A stretch of DNA of 64,000 nt from Martinezella miluonensis. GTDB lineage: Bacteria > Pseudomonadota > Alphaproteobacteria > Rhizobiales > Rhizobiaceae. The translations under genes were made by a program, and so were the position numbers. Position 1 is the first letter of the stretch. Every line of letters starts with the position of its first letter. The notes below the pieces were generated by a model that saw nothing but the letters and a program-made list of their open reading frames with translations, was not told where the DNA came from and made no database searches. The DNA is taken from contig NZ_FMAH01000004.1 of the NCBI RefSeq assembly GCF_900094545.1, forward strand, positions 186,001 to 250,000, written 5' to 3'. This document shows positions 8,868 through 18,205 of the stretch, piece after piece.

Positions 8868-10304
8868 TCAGGCGCTTTCCGCAAGCACAGGTGCCGACAC
8901 GCCAAGCCATTTGGCGCAATCGGCAAGGGCGCGCTTGGCGATGAGCTGGCGCTTCATGATGGTCTTGTCCTTGCCACGAAAGCGCTTGATGCCCTCCGGC
9001 TTGACGATCGAACCTGGCTCCAACTCAGGGAAGAGCCCGAAATTGATGTTCATCGGCTGGAAGGAGCGTTTGCCCGGCTCTTCGTCCGAAACGATGTGCC
9101 CGCCAGTAATGTGGTTCAGCAGCGAACCGAGCGCCGTCGTATCCGGCGGCAGCAATGGCGCTTCGCCCTTACGCTCCGCTGCGGCGAAACGGCCGGCGAG
9201 CAGTCCGATGCTTGCGCTTTCGACATAGCCTTCGCAGCCGGTGATCTGGCCGGCGAAACGCAGGCCAGGCCGGGACTTCAGCACCAGCGAGCGATCAAGC
9301 AACGTCGGCGAATTGATATAGGTATTGCGGTGCAGGCCACCGAGGCGGGCGAATTCGGCATTCTCGAGCCCGGGAATCAGCCGGAAGATCTCTGCCTGCG
9401 CCCCATACTTCAGCTTGGTCTGGAAGCCGACCATGTTATAGAGCGTGCCGAGCGCATTGTCCTGGCGCAGCTGCACGACGGCATAGGCCTTGACCGTGGG
9501 ATTGTGGGCGTTGGTCAGGCCCATCGGCTTCATAGGCCCGTGGCGCAGCGTTTCGCGACCGCGCTCGGCCATGACTTCGATCGGCAGGCAACCATCGAAA
9601 TAGGGCGTGCCTTCCCATTCCTTGAAGCCGACGGCGTCGCCGGCGATCAGCGCATCGACGAAGGCGTTATATTGAGCTTCGTCCATCGGGCAGTTGATAT
9701 AGTCCTTGCCGGTTCCGCCGGGGCCGACCTTGTCGTAGCGGGATTGGTACCAGCAGACATCCATGTTGATGCTTTCGCGATAGACGATCGGCGCGATGGC
9801 ATCGAAGAAGGCAAGCGCATCGGCGCCGGTTTCCGCCTGGATGGCGCTGGCAAGGCCGGGTGCGGTCAGTGGGCCGGTGGCGATGATCGCCTGGTCCCAT
9901 TCCGCGGGTGGCAGGCCCTGGATTTCTTCCCGGAGGACAGTGATCAGCGGATGGCTTGCGATCGCCTGCGTCACCGCAGCCGAAAAACCATCGCGGTCGA
10001 CCGCGAGCGCCCCGCCGGCAGGCACCTGATGCTTGTCTGCACATGCCATGATGAGCGAACCAGCCATGCGTATCTCGGCATGGATGACGCCGACCGCATT
10101 GCTGGTCGCGTCGTCTGAGCGGAACGAATTGGAACATACGAGCTCGGCGAAGTCGTCGGTCTTGTGGGCTTCGGTGCCACGCACGCCGCGCATCTCGTGC
10201 AGGATGACCGGCACGCCGGCATTGGCGATCTGCCATGCGGCTTCCGAGCCGGCAAGGCCGCCGCCGATGACGTGGATGGGGAAGTGAGAACTGGTCTGTG
10301 TCAT
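8868..10304 (-). CDS. trmFO: tRNA (uracil-54-C5)-methyltransferase, folate- and FAD-dependent
   Basis: 478 residues. TrmFO makes ribothymidine at position 54 of tRNAs with methylenetetrahydrofolate as carbon donor. The FAD-binding [11 protein letters not shown] is near the N-terminus, followed by CSNSFRSD, the NCPMDEAQY segment, and [18 protein letters not shown] near the end, all family hallmarks. The open frame extends about 68 codons upstream to 10508, but the family N-terminus starts at [16 protein letters not shown], so ATG 10304 is used. It converges on the small membrane protein gene. Confidence 0.95.
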   Translation of the reverse strand: MTQTSSHFPIHVIGGGLAGSEAAWQIANAGVPVILHEMRGVRGTEAHKTDDFAELVCSNSFRSDDATSNAVGVIHAEIRMAGSLIMACADKHQVPAGGALAVDRDGFSAAVTQAIASHPLITVLREEIQGLPPAEWDQAIIATGPLTAPGLASAIQAETGADALAFFDAIAPIVYRESINMDVCWYQSRYDKVGPGGTGKDYINCPMDEAQYNAFVDALIAGDAVGFKEWEGTPYFDGCLPIEVMAERGRETLRHGPMKPMGLTNAHNPTVKAYAVVQLRQDNALGTLYNMVGFQTKLKYGAQAEIFRLIPGLENAEFARLGGLHRNTYINSPTLLDRSLVLKSRPGLRFAGQITGCEGYVESASIGLLAGRFAAAERKGEAPLLPPDTTALGSLLNHITGGHIVSDEEPGKRSFQPMNINFGLFPELEPGSIVKPEGIKRFRGKDKTIMKRQLIAKRALADCAKWLGVSAPVLAESA

Positions 10305-10466
10305 GCGCGCGTCATTATCACGACCGGGGCGGCGATCCAAACGCTTTGCCAAAGCATGTTGCGCAAAAGTGCGCCACGGTTTTGCGGTAACGACACGCAC
10401 AAGGCCGGCAGTTTGAAACGCAAAGAGCGAATCTGAAAGATCGCGACGCGCTTTAAGTGTCGGAAT

Positions 10467-10491
10467 CAAAAACGGCGCCGAAGGGCGCCGT
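10467..10491 (-). terminator. Intrinsic terminator of the first DUF1127 gene
   Basis: Read on the minus strand: ACGGCGCC, a CTTC loop, GGCGCCGT, then TTTTTG. It lies about 28 bases after the stop codon of the small gene. Confidence 0.9.
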
Positions 10492-10518
10492 CTTGAAGCA
10501 GTCTGCAATTCCCAACGA

Positions 10519-10662
10519 TTAACGGAAGGAACGAGCAGCGATGTTGCGGATCTCGTAACGGCTGACGCCGATGTCCGACAGGGTCTGGCTGGAAAGGTTG
10601 CCGAGTTCGTTCAGAGTGCGGCGGTAGCTGATCCAGTTCTTTGCAATGCGAATCGGGTTCAT
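10519..10662 (-). CDS. Small DUF1127 protein, copy 1
   Basis: A 47-residue, arginine-rich protein. It begins [15 protein letters not shown] and has the family core LxxLSxxxLxDIGxxRxxI ([13 protein letters not shown]). GAGG lies upstream of the ATG. Such proteins are abundant in rhizobia and agrobacteria; studied members bind RNA or influence phosphate and growth traits, but the role of this copy is unknown. It is a single-gene unit with its own promoter-like sequence and terminator. A related copy lies 300 bases upstream on the same strand. Confidence 0.88.
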   Translation of the reverse strand: MNPIRIAKNWISYRRTLNELGNLSSQTLSDIGVSRYEIRNIAARSFR

Positions 10663-10723
10663 GATCTTATCCTCAGTAGCTTGGTTGCGGGCGGAACGAT
10701 TACCGCCTCAGCGATTGCATTCT

Positions 10724-10752
10724 ATATAGGCGCAAACCCGTCTTTTGTGCAG
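10724..10752 (-). promoter_or_regulatory. Rhizobial housekeeping promoter for DUF1127 copy 1
   Basis: On the minus strand CTGCAC, a 17-base spacer and CTATAT. The -10 matches the rhizobial consensus CTATAT exactly and the -35 matches CTTGAC at four of six positions. It lies about 60 bases ahead of the start codon. Confidence 0.6.
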
Positions 10753-10884
10753 TGCAAATAAAAGGCGTCTGCTATGCGTTTGTGCAATATGACGCCCAAA
10801 AAGCCACCAATGCCTAGAATTTGTACGCCACGTTTCTTGCGAATGGCTCAAGGCGGATCGTGTCATGTTGCGTCGCACAACGGA

Positions 10885-10928
10885 CAAAAAAGAACGCCCG
10901 TCGCGGAGGTCCGCAACGGGCGTTGAGA
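10885..10928 (-). terminator. Intrinsic terminator of the second DUF1127 gene
   Basis: On the minus strand a long stem with ends AACGCCCGT and ACGGGCGTT, around a shorter GCGGA/CCGC inner stem, is followed by CTTTTTT. Confidence 0.9.
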
Positions 10929-10962
10929 AGGCTATCGCTATGGGGCGAAGCCTATCCGGCGA

Positions 10963-11109
10963 TTAGCGGCCGGTGGCTTCGCGGGCAACCCGATGAATGT
11001 CGGCGCGGTCGATGCCGAGGTCGTGCAGTTCGCGGGCGCTCATGCGGCCGAGTTCGTTTACGGTCTGACGATACTTGCGCCAGTTGTTGAAAGAGCGGGT
11101 CAGGTTCAT
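10963..11109 (-). CDS. Small DUF1127 protein, copy 2
   Basis: A 48-residue basic protein starting MNLTRSFNNWRKYRQT, with the family core ELGRMSARELHDLGIDRADI. It differs enough from copy 1 that it is an old duplicate, not a recent one. The ribosome site is GAAAGGGACTG just ahead of the ATG. It has its own terminator, so the two copies are separate transcripts despite lying in tandem. A TATATA tract upstream (near 11180-11190) may be part of its promoter. Function unknown; RNA binding is plausible from the family. Confidence 0.88.
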   Translation of the reverse strand: MNLTRSFNNWRKYRQTVNELGRMSARELHDLGIDRADIHRVAREATGR

Positions 11110-11503
11110 TTTCAGTCCCTTTCGAGGATTTGGAGATCTCGCGGCCCCGTGGTTGGTTCCGTCGTTGATCCGATGCCTCTTTATATATGCTGCGGTGCAA
11201 GAACTAAAAGCGCCAAAGCATCATGTCACCTATGCATTGGGCGCACGTCTTCCGGGCGCTTTGCCTAAGAAGATGGCTGATTTGTGTGCATATCGCGGCC
11301 GAACGACGAGCGCCATCTCGGCCCAAGCCCAGCGTCTCAAGGGGCATTCTTGCGCTTGCCTCCATTGAGCCATGTTTTCGTCAGCCTTGCTATTTTGAAG
11401 TAGGTCGAGCTCCTCAATGGCTGCCGTCATCTTGTCGATTTCCGCTCTGCCAATTCCAGTGCCTGATGTCGGCCAGTGACGAGCTTAAAACGGTTTAAAG
11501 GGC
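11110..11503. other. Intergenic stretch without a recognised gene
   Basis: About 390 bases between DUF1127 copy 2 and the sRNA terminator. The first 100 bases should hold the DUF1127 promoter. The remainder has several short open frames on both strands without ribosome sites or recognisable products. I see nothing further I can support. Confidence 0.5.
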
Positions 11504-11626
11504 AAAAAATAACGCCCACCGCGGGAGGAGGATGCGGTGGGCGTCATTTGTGGTGATTGACGACTGGGAGGAGGAGTGTCGTCAATCCATCGGAGCGCAC
11601 TGGGAGGAGGAGTGTGCGGCTCCGAA
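11504..11626 (-). ncRNA. Trans-acting sRNA with three anti-Shine-Dalgarno loops (alpha-r14 type)
   Basis: Transcribed on the minus strand, the region folds into three successive stem-loops. The stems are CGGAGC/GCTCCG-type at 11591-11624, a perfect 10-bp stem with arms at 11555-11564 and 11578-11587, and an 11-bp stem at 11511-11545. Each loop carries CCTCCTCCC on the minus strand, the complement of a strong ribosome binding site. The last stem is followed by ATTTTTTG, a terminator. Rhizobial alpha-r14 sRNAs (NfeR1-like) show this three-hairpin anti-SD layout and act as translational repressors; that assignment is from memory of the family. The 5' end is approximate. Confidence 0.8.
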
Positions 11627-11952
11627 TTCTATGGTCAGGATATCAATCCTCAGGCTCTTCCGACTTATGCCGGCCCGGCGCGCCACCGCCGTGTGCTATT
11701 GCATTATCAATAGTATGATTTTTTGATTTTGTGCAGCGCAATAAATTCATGAGAGGTATGTCGTCTGCGCATATCTTTTATCGGTATCGCGATACCGATG
11801 CCTATAATACCAATCAATCGATTAATGTCGTATTAACGAAGAGCGTACTCGCTTGCAGTGCGTCGATTGGGAATGTGCGCCGGCCCGCATCGATTGAACG
11901 ACGATTTGTGATAACTCTTCTCTATGCGGGGAGTCGCAGCAAGGGGGCGGGG

Positions 11953-13092
11953 ATGTATAGGGGCAGGCTGGAACGGGACCTGAAGATCTGGGTCGACAAA
12001 GGTCTCGTCGATGCGTCGACGGCAAAGGCCCTGTTGCGCGAATATGACGGCCGCGAGACGAGTTTCAGCGCGGGCCGGGTATTGGCCATCATAGCCGCAG
12101 TGCTGCTCGGTCTCGCCATATTGCTGTTCATTTCCGCAAACTGGGAGGCTCTTCCGCGGATTGTTCGCCTCACCGGGCTGGTGGCGATGATATGGGCCTT
12201 CTATCTTGCATCAGCATACTTGCTGGCGCAGGGGCGTTCCATCCTCGCGTCCGGATTGCTGATTCTCGGCACTTTGAGTTTCGGCGGCGCCATGGCGCTG
12301 GTTGGCCAGATGTATAATCTGTCCGGCGATGAACTTAGCATGATGGTCGTCTGGTTTGTGGCGGCCTGCGTCGTGGCGGCGCTGTTTCGCTCCGCAGCGC
12401 AGGTCGGCCTCGCGGGCTTTCTGGCCTGGGCATTTTGTGGTGTCTATCTCTGGGAGCACTTCGATCAATGGTACGGAATCATGCCATGGATACCGCCGCT
12501 GATGGCCGTGGTTCTGATTGCGCTTGTTCGCTATGCCGATGCGCCGCTCGCCAGGCATTTGGCTTATCTCATGCTCGTCGGCTGGCTGACCTGGCTTTTT
12601 CCCCGGCATGAGGGACTGACTACGGCGATTTTGTTTGCAGCCCTCGGGATGGTAGCTTTTCTGGTCGTCAGCATATCTGCCTCGCCACTCATGCCCTTTG
12701 CGCGAACGGCGGGAGCTGCGCCGGCCTTCTATGCATTTCTGATCGCGTCGATCGGTTTCTTTCTGGTCCATGCCGAGATCAGTAACGGCTCCTTTGAAAA
12801 TAATGTCTGGGTCGAAGACAAGGTGCCGCTTATCGTTGTGGCCGCGGCGACGCTGGTCGGCTCGGTCGTTGCCATTGCGCTTAGTGGTCGTGACAATGGC
12901 GCGGTACGCTACCTCGCTTACTTCGTCTTTGCCTGCGAGATTCTCTATCTCGCCAGCGAGACGATCGGCTCGATCATCGGCACGGCCGGTTTCTTCCTCG
13001 TCGCAGGCGTGCTCGTTGCGATTGCCGCCTGGCTGGTCATCCAGCTCGAACGGCGCTTTTCCAACAATGGCGGGCAGGGGACACGGGTATGA
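11953..13092 (+). CDS. DUF2157 polytopic membrane protein
   Basis: About 379 residues. A short cytoplasmic N-terminal domain (LERDLKIWVDKGLVD, DGRETSF) is followed by roughly ten to twelve hydrophobic helices from residue 40 to the end. This matches the DUF2157 family, whose function is unknown. I start it at ATG 11953, preceded by AAGGGGGCGGGG; the open frame reaches back to 11731 but the upstream part has no such site and looks non-coding. The stop overlaps the start of the next gene by 4 bases, and the pair DUF2157 plus GDYxxLxY protein is a recurrent two-gene unit, which suggests a membrane complex. Confidence 0.82.
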   Translation: MYRGRLERDLKIWVDKGLVDASTAKALLREYDGRETSFSAGRVLAIIAAVLLGLAILLFISANWEALPRIVRLTGLVAMIWAFYLASAYLLAQGRSILASGLLILGTLSFGGAMALVGQMYNLSGDELSMMVVWFVAACVVAALFRSAAQVGLAGFLAWAFCGVYLWEHFDQWYGIMPWIPPLMAVVLIALVRYADAPLARHLAYLMLVGWLTWLFPRHEGLTTAILFAALGMVAFLVVSISASPLMPFARTAGAAPAFYAFLIASIGFFLVHAEISNGSFENNVWVEDKVPLIVVAAATLVGSVVAIALSGRDNGAVRYLAYFVFACEILYLASETIGSIIGTAGFFLVAGVLVAIAAWLVIQLERRFSNNGGQGTRV

Positions 13093-13700
13093 GCGATATA
13101 GCCGAAAGGAGCCCAGCCGTCGGCGCCCGTCGCCTATGGACCGCGGCCATCATCGTTGCAGTCCTGCAAACCGCCGTTCTCGCTTATATGGTCGGCGAGC
13201 GGGCCTGGGGGCTGCGAAGCGGCGTCGAAGTCATCCTGAAGACCGCGCCCGTCGATCCGCGCGATCTTCTACGCGGCGACTACGTCACTTTGAACTATGA
13301 TATCTCCCGAGTGCCGGTCTCGACGCTGGTCGGTGGACCGCCGAAAGAGAGCCTCAGCAATCAGGTTCTGTCGGTGCGTTTGAAGAAGCAGGACGATGGC
13401 TATTGGGGCATCGCCGAATCGTCCCTCGGAACGCTCGAGCCCAAGCCTGACACGGTCATCTTGAAAAGCCTGCCATTCGACTATGTTTCCTATGGTGACC
13501 AAGCCGACGGTAAGGCGACCATGTTCGTAAACTACGGTATAGAGCGTTTTTATGTGCCCGAGGGGCAGGGGCACGATATCGAAAGCGCACGCAACGATAG
13601 GCGCGTCTCAATCGCCGCTCGCGTTTCCTCGGATGGCGCCGCCCATATCCGAAGCCTGCTGCTGGACGGCAAACCCGTCTATGAAGAGCCGCTCTACTGA
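13089..13700 (+). CDS. GDYxxLxY-domain membrane-anchored protein
   Basis: 203 residues with an N-terminal transmembrane helix (AAIIVAVLQTAVLAYMVG) and a periplasmic domain holding the name-giving motif GDYVTLNY within PRDLLRGDYVTLNY. Its start overlaps the DUF2157 stop by 4 bases (ATGA), so translation is probably coupled. The function of this family is not known; the partner gene implies both work together in the cytoplasmic membrane. The rest of the domain is a beta-rich stretch with RVSIAARVSSDG near the end. Confidence 0.85.
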   Translation: MSDIAERSPAVGARRLWTAAIIVAVLQTAVLAYMVGERAWGLRSGVEVILKTAPVDPRDLLRGDYVTLNYDISRVPVSTLVGGPPKESLSNQVLSVRLKKQDDGYWGIAESSLGTLEPKPDTVILKSLPFDYVSYGDQADGKATMFVNYGIERFYVPEGQGHDIESARNDRRVSIAARVSSDGAAHIRSLLLDGKPVYEEPLY

Positions 13701-13844
13701 CGATATCTGCGCGACTATGTCCGATAAGCTTTGGGCGTCGTCGCGGAACCGTCATTTTTCCTTTGCGTGGTTTGAAACGGGTGATATAGAGACGCCGCGC
13801 TCCGGAAGGCCCATGGGCAGGCATCGCCATGCGGTTTTGGGAAC

Positions 13845-13929
<85 letters not shown>

Positions 13930-14205
13930 ACACTGTCTTGTGGACGGGGGGAGGCTCTAGCCTGTCTTCCTATATGCCGCAGGGCGCGCCATCTTGCCCA
14001 AAGCATCCCGCTTTCGATGAGGAAGGGGATAAGATGTTTTGGCTCGTGACGGGATAGAGCTGCCTTTTGCGCGTTCATTCGAAGGCGCGGCGCTCTTGCA
14101 AGGTGAAAGAGAATTGCATCCAAGCCACGCTCGGGATTTTCCGGCGTCGTGCTCATCGAAACGAACGGCTGTCTGGGCACGGCCGCCATGAATGAAGGTA
14201 GGACA

Positions 14206-15696
14206 ATGCAGGTTATCGAAACGCTCGCTGAAGGGCTGAAGCGCGAAATCAAGGTGGTCATCCCGGCCAAGGACATGGAAGTGCGCATGAACGAGCGCCT
14301 CGCCGAGGTCAAGGACAAGGTCCGCATCAACGGCTTCCGTCCCGGCAAGGTTCCGGTCTCGCACCTGAAGAAGGTCTACGGCAAGTCGATCATGGCCGAT
14401 CTCGTCAACGAAATCGTTCGCGATCAGCCCCCGGCGATCCTCACCGAGCGCGGCGAAAAGTCGGCAACCCAGCCGGAAATCGCCATGACCGAAGATCAGG
14501 CAGAGGCAGAAAAGATTCTTGCTGCGGAAGCCGATTTCGAATTCACGCTTTCCTACGAAGTCATCCCGGCGATCGAGCTGAAGTCCGTCAAGGGCATCAA
14601 GGTCACGCGCGAAGTCGCTGAAATCGCCGAAGACGAAGTCACCGAGCAGATCCTCAAGATCGCTGAAAGCGCCCGTAGCTACGAGACCAAGAAGGGCAAG
14701 GCTGCCGACGGCGACCGCGTCACCATCGACTATCTCGGCAAGGTCGACGGCGTTGCCTTCGACGGCGGCAAGGACGAAGACTCGCAGCTCGTTCTCGGTT
14801 CCAACCGCTTCATCCCGGGCTTCGAAGAACAGCTCGTTGGCGTCAAGGCTGGCGATGAGAAGGTCATCACCGTAACCTTCCCGGCCGACTATCCGGCCAA
14901 GAACCTCGCCGGCAAGGAAGCCACCTTCGACATCAACGTCAAGGAAGTCGCAGCTCCCGGCGAAATCGAGATCAACGACGAGCTCGCCTCCAAGCTCGGC
15001 CTGGAATCGGCCGATCGCCTGAAGGAAATCGTTCGCGGCCAGATCGAAAGCCAGTACGGCTCGGTCACCCGCCAGAAGGTCAAGCGCCAGATCCTCGACC
15101 AGCTCGACGAAATGTACCAGTTCGACACGCCGCAGAAGCTGGTCGAAGCTGAATTCGCCAGCATCTGGCGTCAGGTCGAAACCGACCTCAGCGAATCGGG
15201 CAAGACTTTCGAAGACGAAGACACCACCGAAGAGAAGGCTCGCGAAGAATACCGCAAGCTCGCTGAGCGTCGCGTTCGCCTCGGCCTCGTTCTCTCCGAA
15301 ATCGGCGAAAAGGCCGGCGTCGAAGTCAGCGAAGACGAACTGCAGCGCGCACTTTATGCTCAGCTCCAGCAGTTCCCGGGCCAGGAAAAAGAAATCCTGG
15401 AATTCTTCCGCAAGACCCCCGGCGCTTCCGCCAACCTGCGCGCGCCGATCTTCGAAGAAAAGGTCATCGATCACCTGCTGACCGAAGTCGACGTCACGGA
15501 CAAGACCGTTTCCAAGGAAGCGCTGCTGGCTGACGACGAGGAAGAAGAAGGTAAGCCGGCTGCTAAGAAGGCTGCTCCGAAGAAGAAGGCTGCCAAGGCC
15601 GAAGCAACGGAAGCTGTCGCTGAAGGCGAAGAAGCCGCCGCTCCGAAGAAGAAGGCCGCTCCGAAGAAGAAGGCTGCTGAAGACAGCGCCGAGTAA
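14206..15696 (+). CDS. tig: Trigger factor, ribosome-bound peptidyl-prolyl isomerase chaperone
   Basis: 496 residues. It binds nascent chains at the ribosome exit. The ribosome-docking signature GFRPGKVP is in the N-terminal domain near residues 43-50; the FKBP-type isomerase domain follows around 160-250 ([14 protein letters not shown]); a long helical chaperone domain fills the rest. The last 45 residues are a Lys/Ala-rich tail with repeated PKKKA, beyond the usual E. coli length of 432. Start ATG 14206 has AAGGTAGGA ahead; an in-frame ATG at 14188 is less well placed. It is a single-gene unit ended by a terminator. Confidence 0.96.
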   Translation: MQVIETLAEGLKREIKVVIPAKDMEVRMNERLAEVKDKVRINGFRPGKVPVSHLKKVYGKSIMADLVNEIVRDQPPAILTERGEKSATQPEIAMTEDQAEAEKILAAEADFEFTLSYEVIPAIELKSVKGIKVTREVAEIAEDEVTEQILKIAESARSYETKKGKAADGDRVTIDYLGKVDGVAFDGGKDEDSQLVLGSNRFIPGFEEQLVGVKAGDEKVITVTFPADYPAKNLAGKEATFDINVKEVAAPGEIEINDELASKLGLESADRLKEIVRGQIESQYGSVTRQKVKRQILDQLDEMYQFDTPQKLVEAEFASIWRQVETDLSESGKTFEDEDTTEEKAREEYRKLAERRVRLGLVLSEIGEKAGVEVSEDELQRALYAQLQQFPGQEKEILEFFRKTPGASANLRAPIFEEKVIDHLLTEVDVTDKTVSKEALLADDEEEEGKPAAKKAAPKKKAAKAEATEAVAEGEEAAAPKKKAAPKKKAAEDSAE

Positions 15697-15720
15697 TCGG
15701 TTCTCTCCCGGACTAAAATT

Positions 15721-15752
15721 AAGCCCTGCCGTTCGCGGCGGGGCTTTTTTGT
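15721..15752 (+). terminator. Intrinsic terminator of tig
   Basis: AGCCCTGCC and GGCGGGGCT arms (one G-T pair), a GTTCGC loop and a run of six T. Confidence 0.9.
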
Positions 15753-15763
15753 TGGCCCATAAG

Positions 15764-15811
15764 GGAAAAAGGAAAAGCTCCCTCTCCCGTCAAAACGGGG
15801 AGAGGGAGCTA
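15764..15811 (-). terminator. Intrinsic terminator of sthA
   Basis: On the minus strand a 13-bp stem (AGCTCCCTCTCCC and its complement) with a short loop is followed by TTTTCCTTTTTC. It lies about 40 bases after the sthA stop. Confidence 0.85.
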
Positions 15812-15850
15812 TCTCGCAATTACCGTACCTCAGGGACTAGGGAAATTAAT

Positions 15851-17254
15851 TCAAATCTCTGACTTGATATCGCCCATGCGGTTCCAGGCATCGAGACCGG
15901 CGATCTTGTAGGCTTCAGCGAGCGTCGGATAGTTGAAGGTGTTTTCGACGAAATACTCGACAGTGCCTTTGAGGTTGAGCACGGCCTGGCCGATGTGGAC
16001 CAGCTCGGTCGCGCCTTCGCCGACGATGTGGACGCCAAGGAGACGGCGGGTTTTCAACGAGAAGATCATTTTCAGAAGGCCGGTGTCGAGGCCCATGATG
16101 TGACCGCGTGAAGTCTCGCGGAAGCGCGCGATGCCGCACTCGTAAGGAATGTGGCGCTCCTTGACCTCTTCTTCGGTTAGGCCGCAGGTGGAAATCTCAG
16201 GAACGGCATAGATGCCGTAAGGAAAGTATTTCGGCGGCTCCTTGGCGATCGCGCCGACGGCGACGCGCGCGGCGATGCGGCCCTGTTCCATCGAGGTGGA
16301 CGCTAGGCTCGGAAAGCCGACGACGTCGCCTGCCGCAAAGATATGCGGAACCTTCGTGGCGAAGGTCTCCGGATTGACGCTCAGGCGGCCGCGGGCGTCG
16401 GCTTCAAGGCCGGCAGCGTCAAGATTGAGCGTATCCGTCGCGCCCATGCGGCCGGCGGCGAACAGAACCATGTCGGTGACGATGCGCCGGCCATTGTCGA
16501 GCGTCAGCTCGACCTTGCCGTTCTCCCGAACCACTTTCTCGGCCTTCTGGCCAAGCAGCAGCTTCATGTTGCGGTCGCGTAGCTGATAGATGAAATCCTC
16601 GACAATCTCCTTGTCGATGAAATCGAGCATGGTGGATTTCGGATCGATCAGCGTCACCTGCGTATCGAGCGCGCTGAAGATGGTCGCATATTCGATGCCG
16701 ATGACGCCAGCGCCGATGACGACCATAGACCGCGGTAATTCCGCGATCTCGAGCAACTCGTCGCTGTCGAGCACCGTCTTGCTGTCGAAGGGTATGTAAT
16801 CGGGACGAAACGGCTTGGTGCCGACCGCGAGCAGGATGCTGGCGGCGGATACCGTGACCACCTCCCCATCGTCCTTGACCACCTGCATGGTCTGGGGGTC
16901 GACGAAGCTCGCCTTGCCGCGAATGTGCTGCACGCGATTGCGCGCAAACTGGTGTTCCAACACCTCGACTTCGTGGTCGAGCGTGATCAGCAGGCGGCGG
17001 CGCAGATCTTCGGCGCTGATTTCCTGCTTGACGCGATAGGCGCGTCCATAGAAGCCGCGTTCGCGCCAGCCGGACAGGTTGAGCGCAGTTTCGCGCAACG
17101 TCTTCGAGGGAATGGTGCCGGTATGGACCGAGACGCCGCCGACGCGTTTGCCCTGTTCTATGACAAGCACCTTCTTGCCGAGTTTGGCGGCCTGAATGGC
17201 GCCTCTGCGGCCGGCGGGGCCGCTACCCACGACTAGGAGATCGAATTGGTCCAT
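15851..17254 (-). CDS. sthA: Soluble (Si-specific) NAD(P)+ transhydrogenase
   Basis: 467 residues, a flavoprotein that moves hydride between NADPH and NAD+. FAD-binding VVGSGPAGRRGAIQAAKLG opens the protein; a second dinucleotide motif VIGAGVIGIEYATIF lies near residue 180; the dimerisation domain ends the chain. It belongs to the dihydrolipoamide dehydrogenase superfamily, but the redox disulfide is absent: the active-site loop reads VSVHTGTIPSK with no Cys, which fits a transhydrogenase and not a dehydrogenase. ATG 17254 is the family start; the frame is open up to 17287. Confidence 0.92.
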   Translation of the reverse strand: MDQFDLLVVGSGPAGRRGAIQAAKLGKKVLVIEQGKRVGGVSVHTGTIPSKTLRETALNLSGWRERGFYGRAYRVKQEISAEDLRRRLLITLDHEVEVLEHQFARNRVQHIRGKASFVDPQTMQVVKDDGEVVTVSAASILLAVGTKPFRPDYIPFDSKTVLDSDELLEIAELPRSMVVIGAGVIGIEYATIFSALDTQVTLIDPKSTMLDFIDKEIVEDFIYQLRDRNMKLLLGQKAEKVVRENGKVELTLDNGRRIVTDMVLFAAGRMGATDTLNLDAAGLEADARGRLSVNPETFATKVPHIFAAGDVVGFPSLASTSMEQGRIAARVAVGAIAKEPPKYFPYGIYAVPEISTCGLTEEEVKERHIPYECGIARFRETSRGHIMGLDTGLLKMIFSLKTRRLLGVHIVGEGATELVHIGQAVLNLKGTVEYFVENTFNYPTLAEAYKIAGLDAWNRMGDIKSEI

Positions 17255-17362
17255 CGGGAAGCCTCGGATGATTGGACAGGGAATCAATGTCGCAACGCAA
17301 CATGTTGTCCGTCAACCGGTAGCGGCTCAATGTTACAGATTATCTAACGGGAATTGCGGTTC

Positions 17363-17959
17363 TCAGGATGCCGGGAGGCCAAGCCAGGGTTCGAGTTTCT
17401 CAAAGGTCCTGTCCATCGCATAGGCGCGGGTGAAGGACAGCGACAGATGGCCGTAGACGATTGACATCTGGCGCTCGGCAGTCGCCTCGTTCGTCTTGGT
17501 GATGGCGGCAAGATAGAGCGCGGAAGCAAGCCCTGTGCGGTCGGCTCCCGCCTGGCAGTGAATGAGGATCGGCTTCGGCGCATCGCGCATGATCTGGACC
17601 AATTGCGCGGCCTGCTCCCGCGTCAGTTCCCGGCCGGAAGACATGCGAAAATCGATATGGTTGATATCGAGCTGCTTGGCCTGGGCAACTTCCCGGTCGT
17701 ACCAATTATGGCCGCTGTTGTCGCCGCGCAGATTGATGATGGTCTTGATGCCGTACCGCTTTTGAAACTCGGCGATCGTCTCTGCCGACGGCTGGGAGGA
17801 GCGATAGAGCTCGCCAGCGATGACAGGATGGAAGTTCGTCGTCCAGATCATATGGGCATAGAAGCCGCCGGCAACCGCCAGGACGACTCCCAAAGCGACA
17901 GTCGCGCCGCGTCCCGCAAGAAGGAGGTAACGGGCAAGCCTTGGCGATGTCTTCTGCAT
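17363..17959 (-). CDS. Membrane-anchored dual-specificity/tyrosine phosphatase-like protein
   Basis: 198 residues. A transmembrane helix (VALGVVLAVAGGFYAHM) near residues 20-36 anchors a domain with the Cys phosphatase signature HCxxGxxR (HCQAGADRTG, Cys135, Arg141), so the active site probably faces the periplasm. ELYRSSQPS and IINLRGD are typical of this family. Related proteins occur in cell-envelope stress settings, but the substrate is unknown. ATG 17959 has GGAGATCAC just upstream; the frame is open to 18010. It follows sthA's 5' side in the same direction with a gap of about 100 bases, so it may be independent. Confidence 0.85.
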   Translation of the reverse strand: MQKTSPRLARYLLLAGRGATVALGVVLAVAGGFYAHMIWTTNFHPVIAGELYRSSQPSAETIAEFQKRYGIKTIINLRGDNSGHNWYDREVAQAKQLDINHIDFRMSSGRELTREQAAQLVQIMRDAPKPILIHCQAGADRTGLASALYLAAITKTNEATAERQMSIVYGHLSLSFTRAYAMDRTFEKLEPWLGLPAS

Positions 17960-18205
17960 GTGATCTCCGGGCCGTCCGAACTCTCGGGCAAACAGGCCAA
18001 AACAAAACAATAGCTTCCGCCGACGAATTTGCCGTTCCGGATGCGGCGATCCTTCTGCCAGATCATCCTGACGCCGAACTGAAAAATGGAAATGGAGGCG
18101 GAGGGGCTAGACTGAACGATTTCAGGAGGGAGTGTGATATTAGCTAAGTAAGAAAACTAATATATATTAGCATGATATGCATTTATTCTAATGTAATACT
18201 TTATT

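Noticed and set aside
11731..11952. N-terminal extension of the DUF2157 gene
   Set aside because: The upstream residues do not resemble the family, and the well-placed AAGGGGGCGGGG supports ATG 11953.
13957..15474. 505-codon open frame antisense to tig
   Set aside because: Its repetitive LALFDL/FLADF-type composition mirrors the Glu/Lys-rich coding strand. No start signal is seen and tig is certain.
15851..17254. Dihydrolipoamide dehydrogenase or mercuric reductase
   Set aside because: The redox-active Cys pair is missing from the active-site loop (VSVHTGTIPSK), and no lipoyl-enzyme genes are near.
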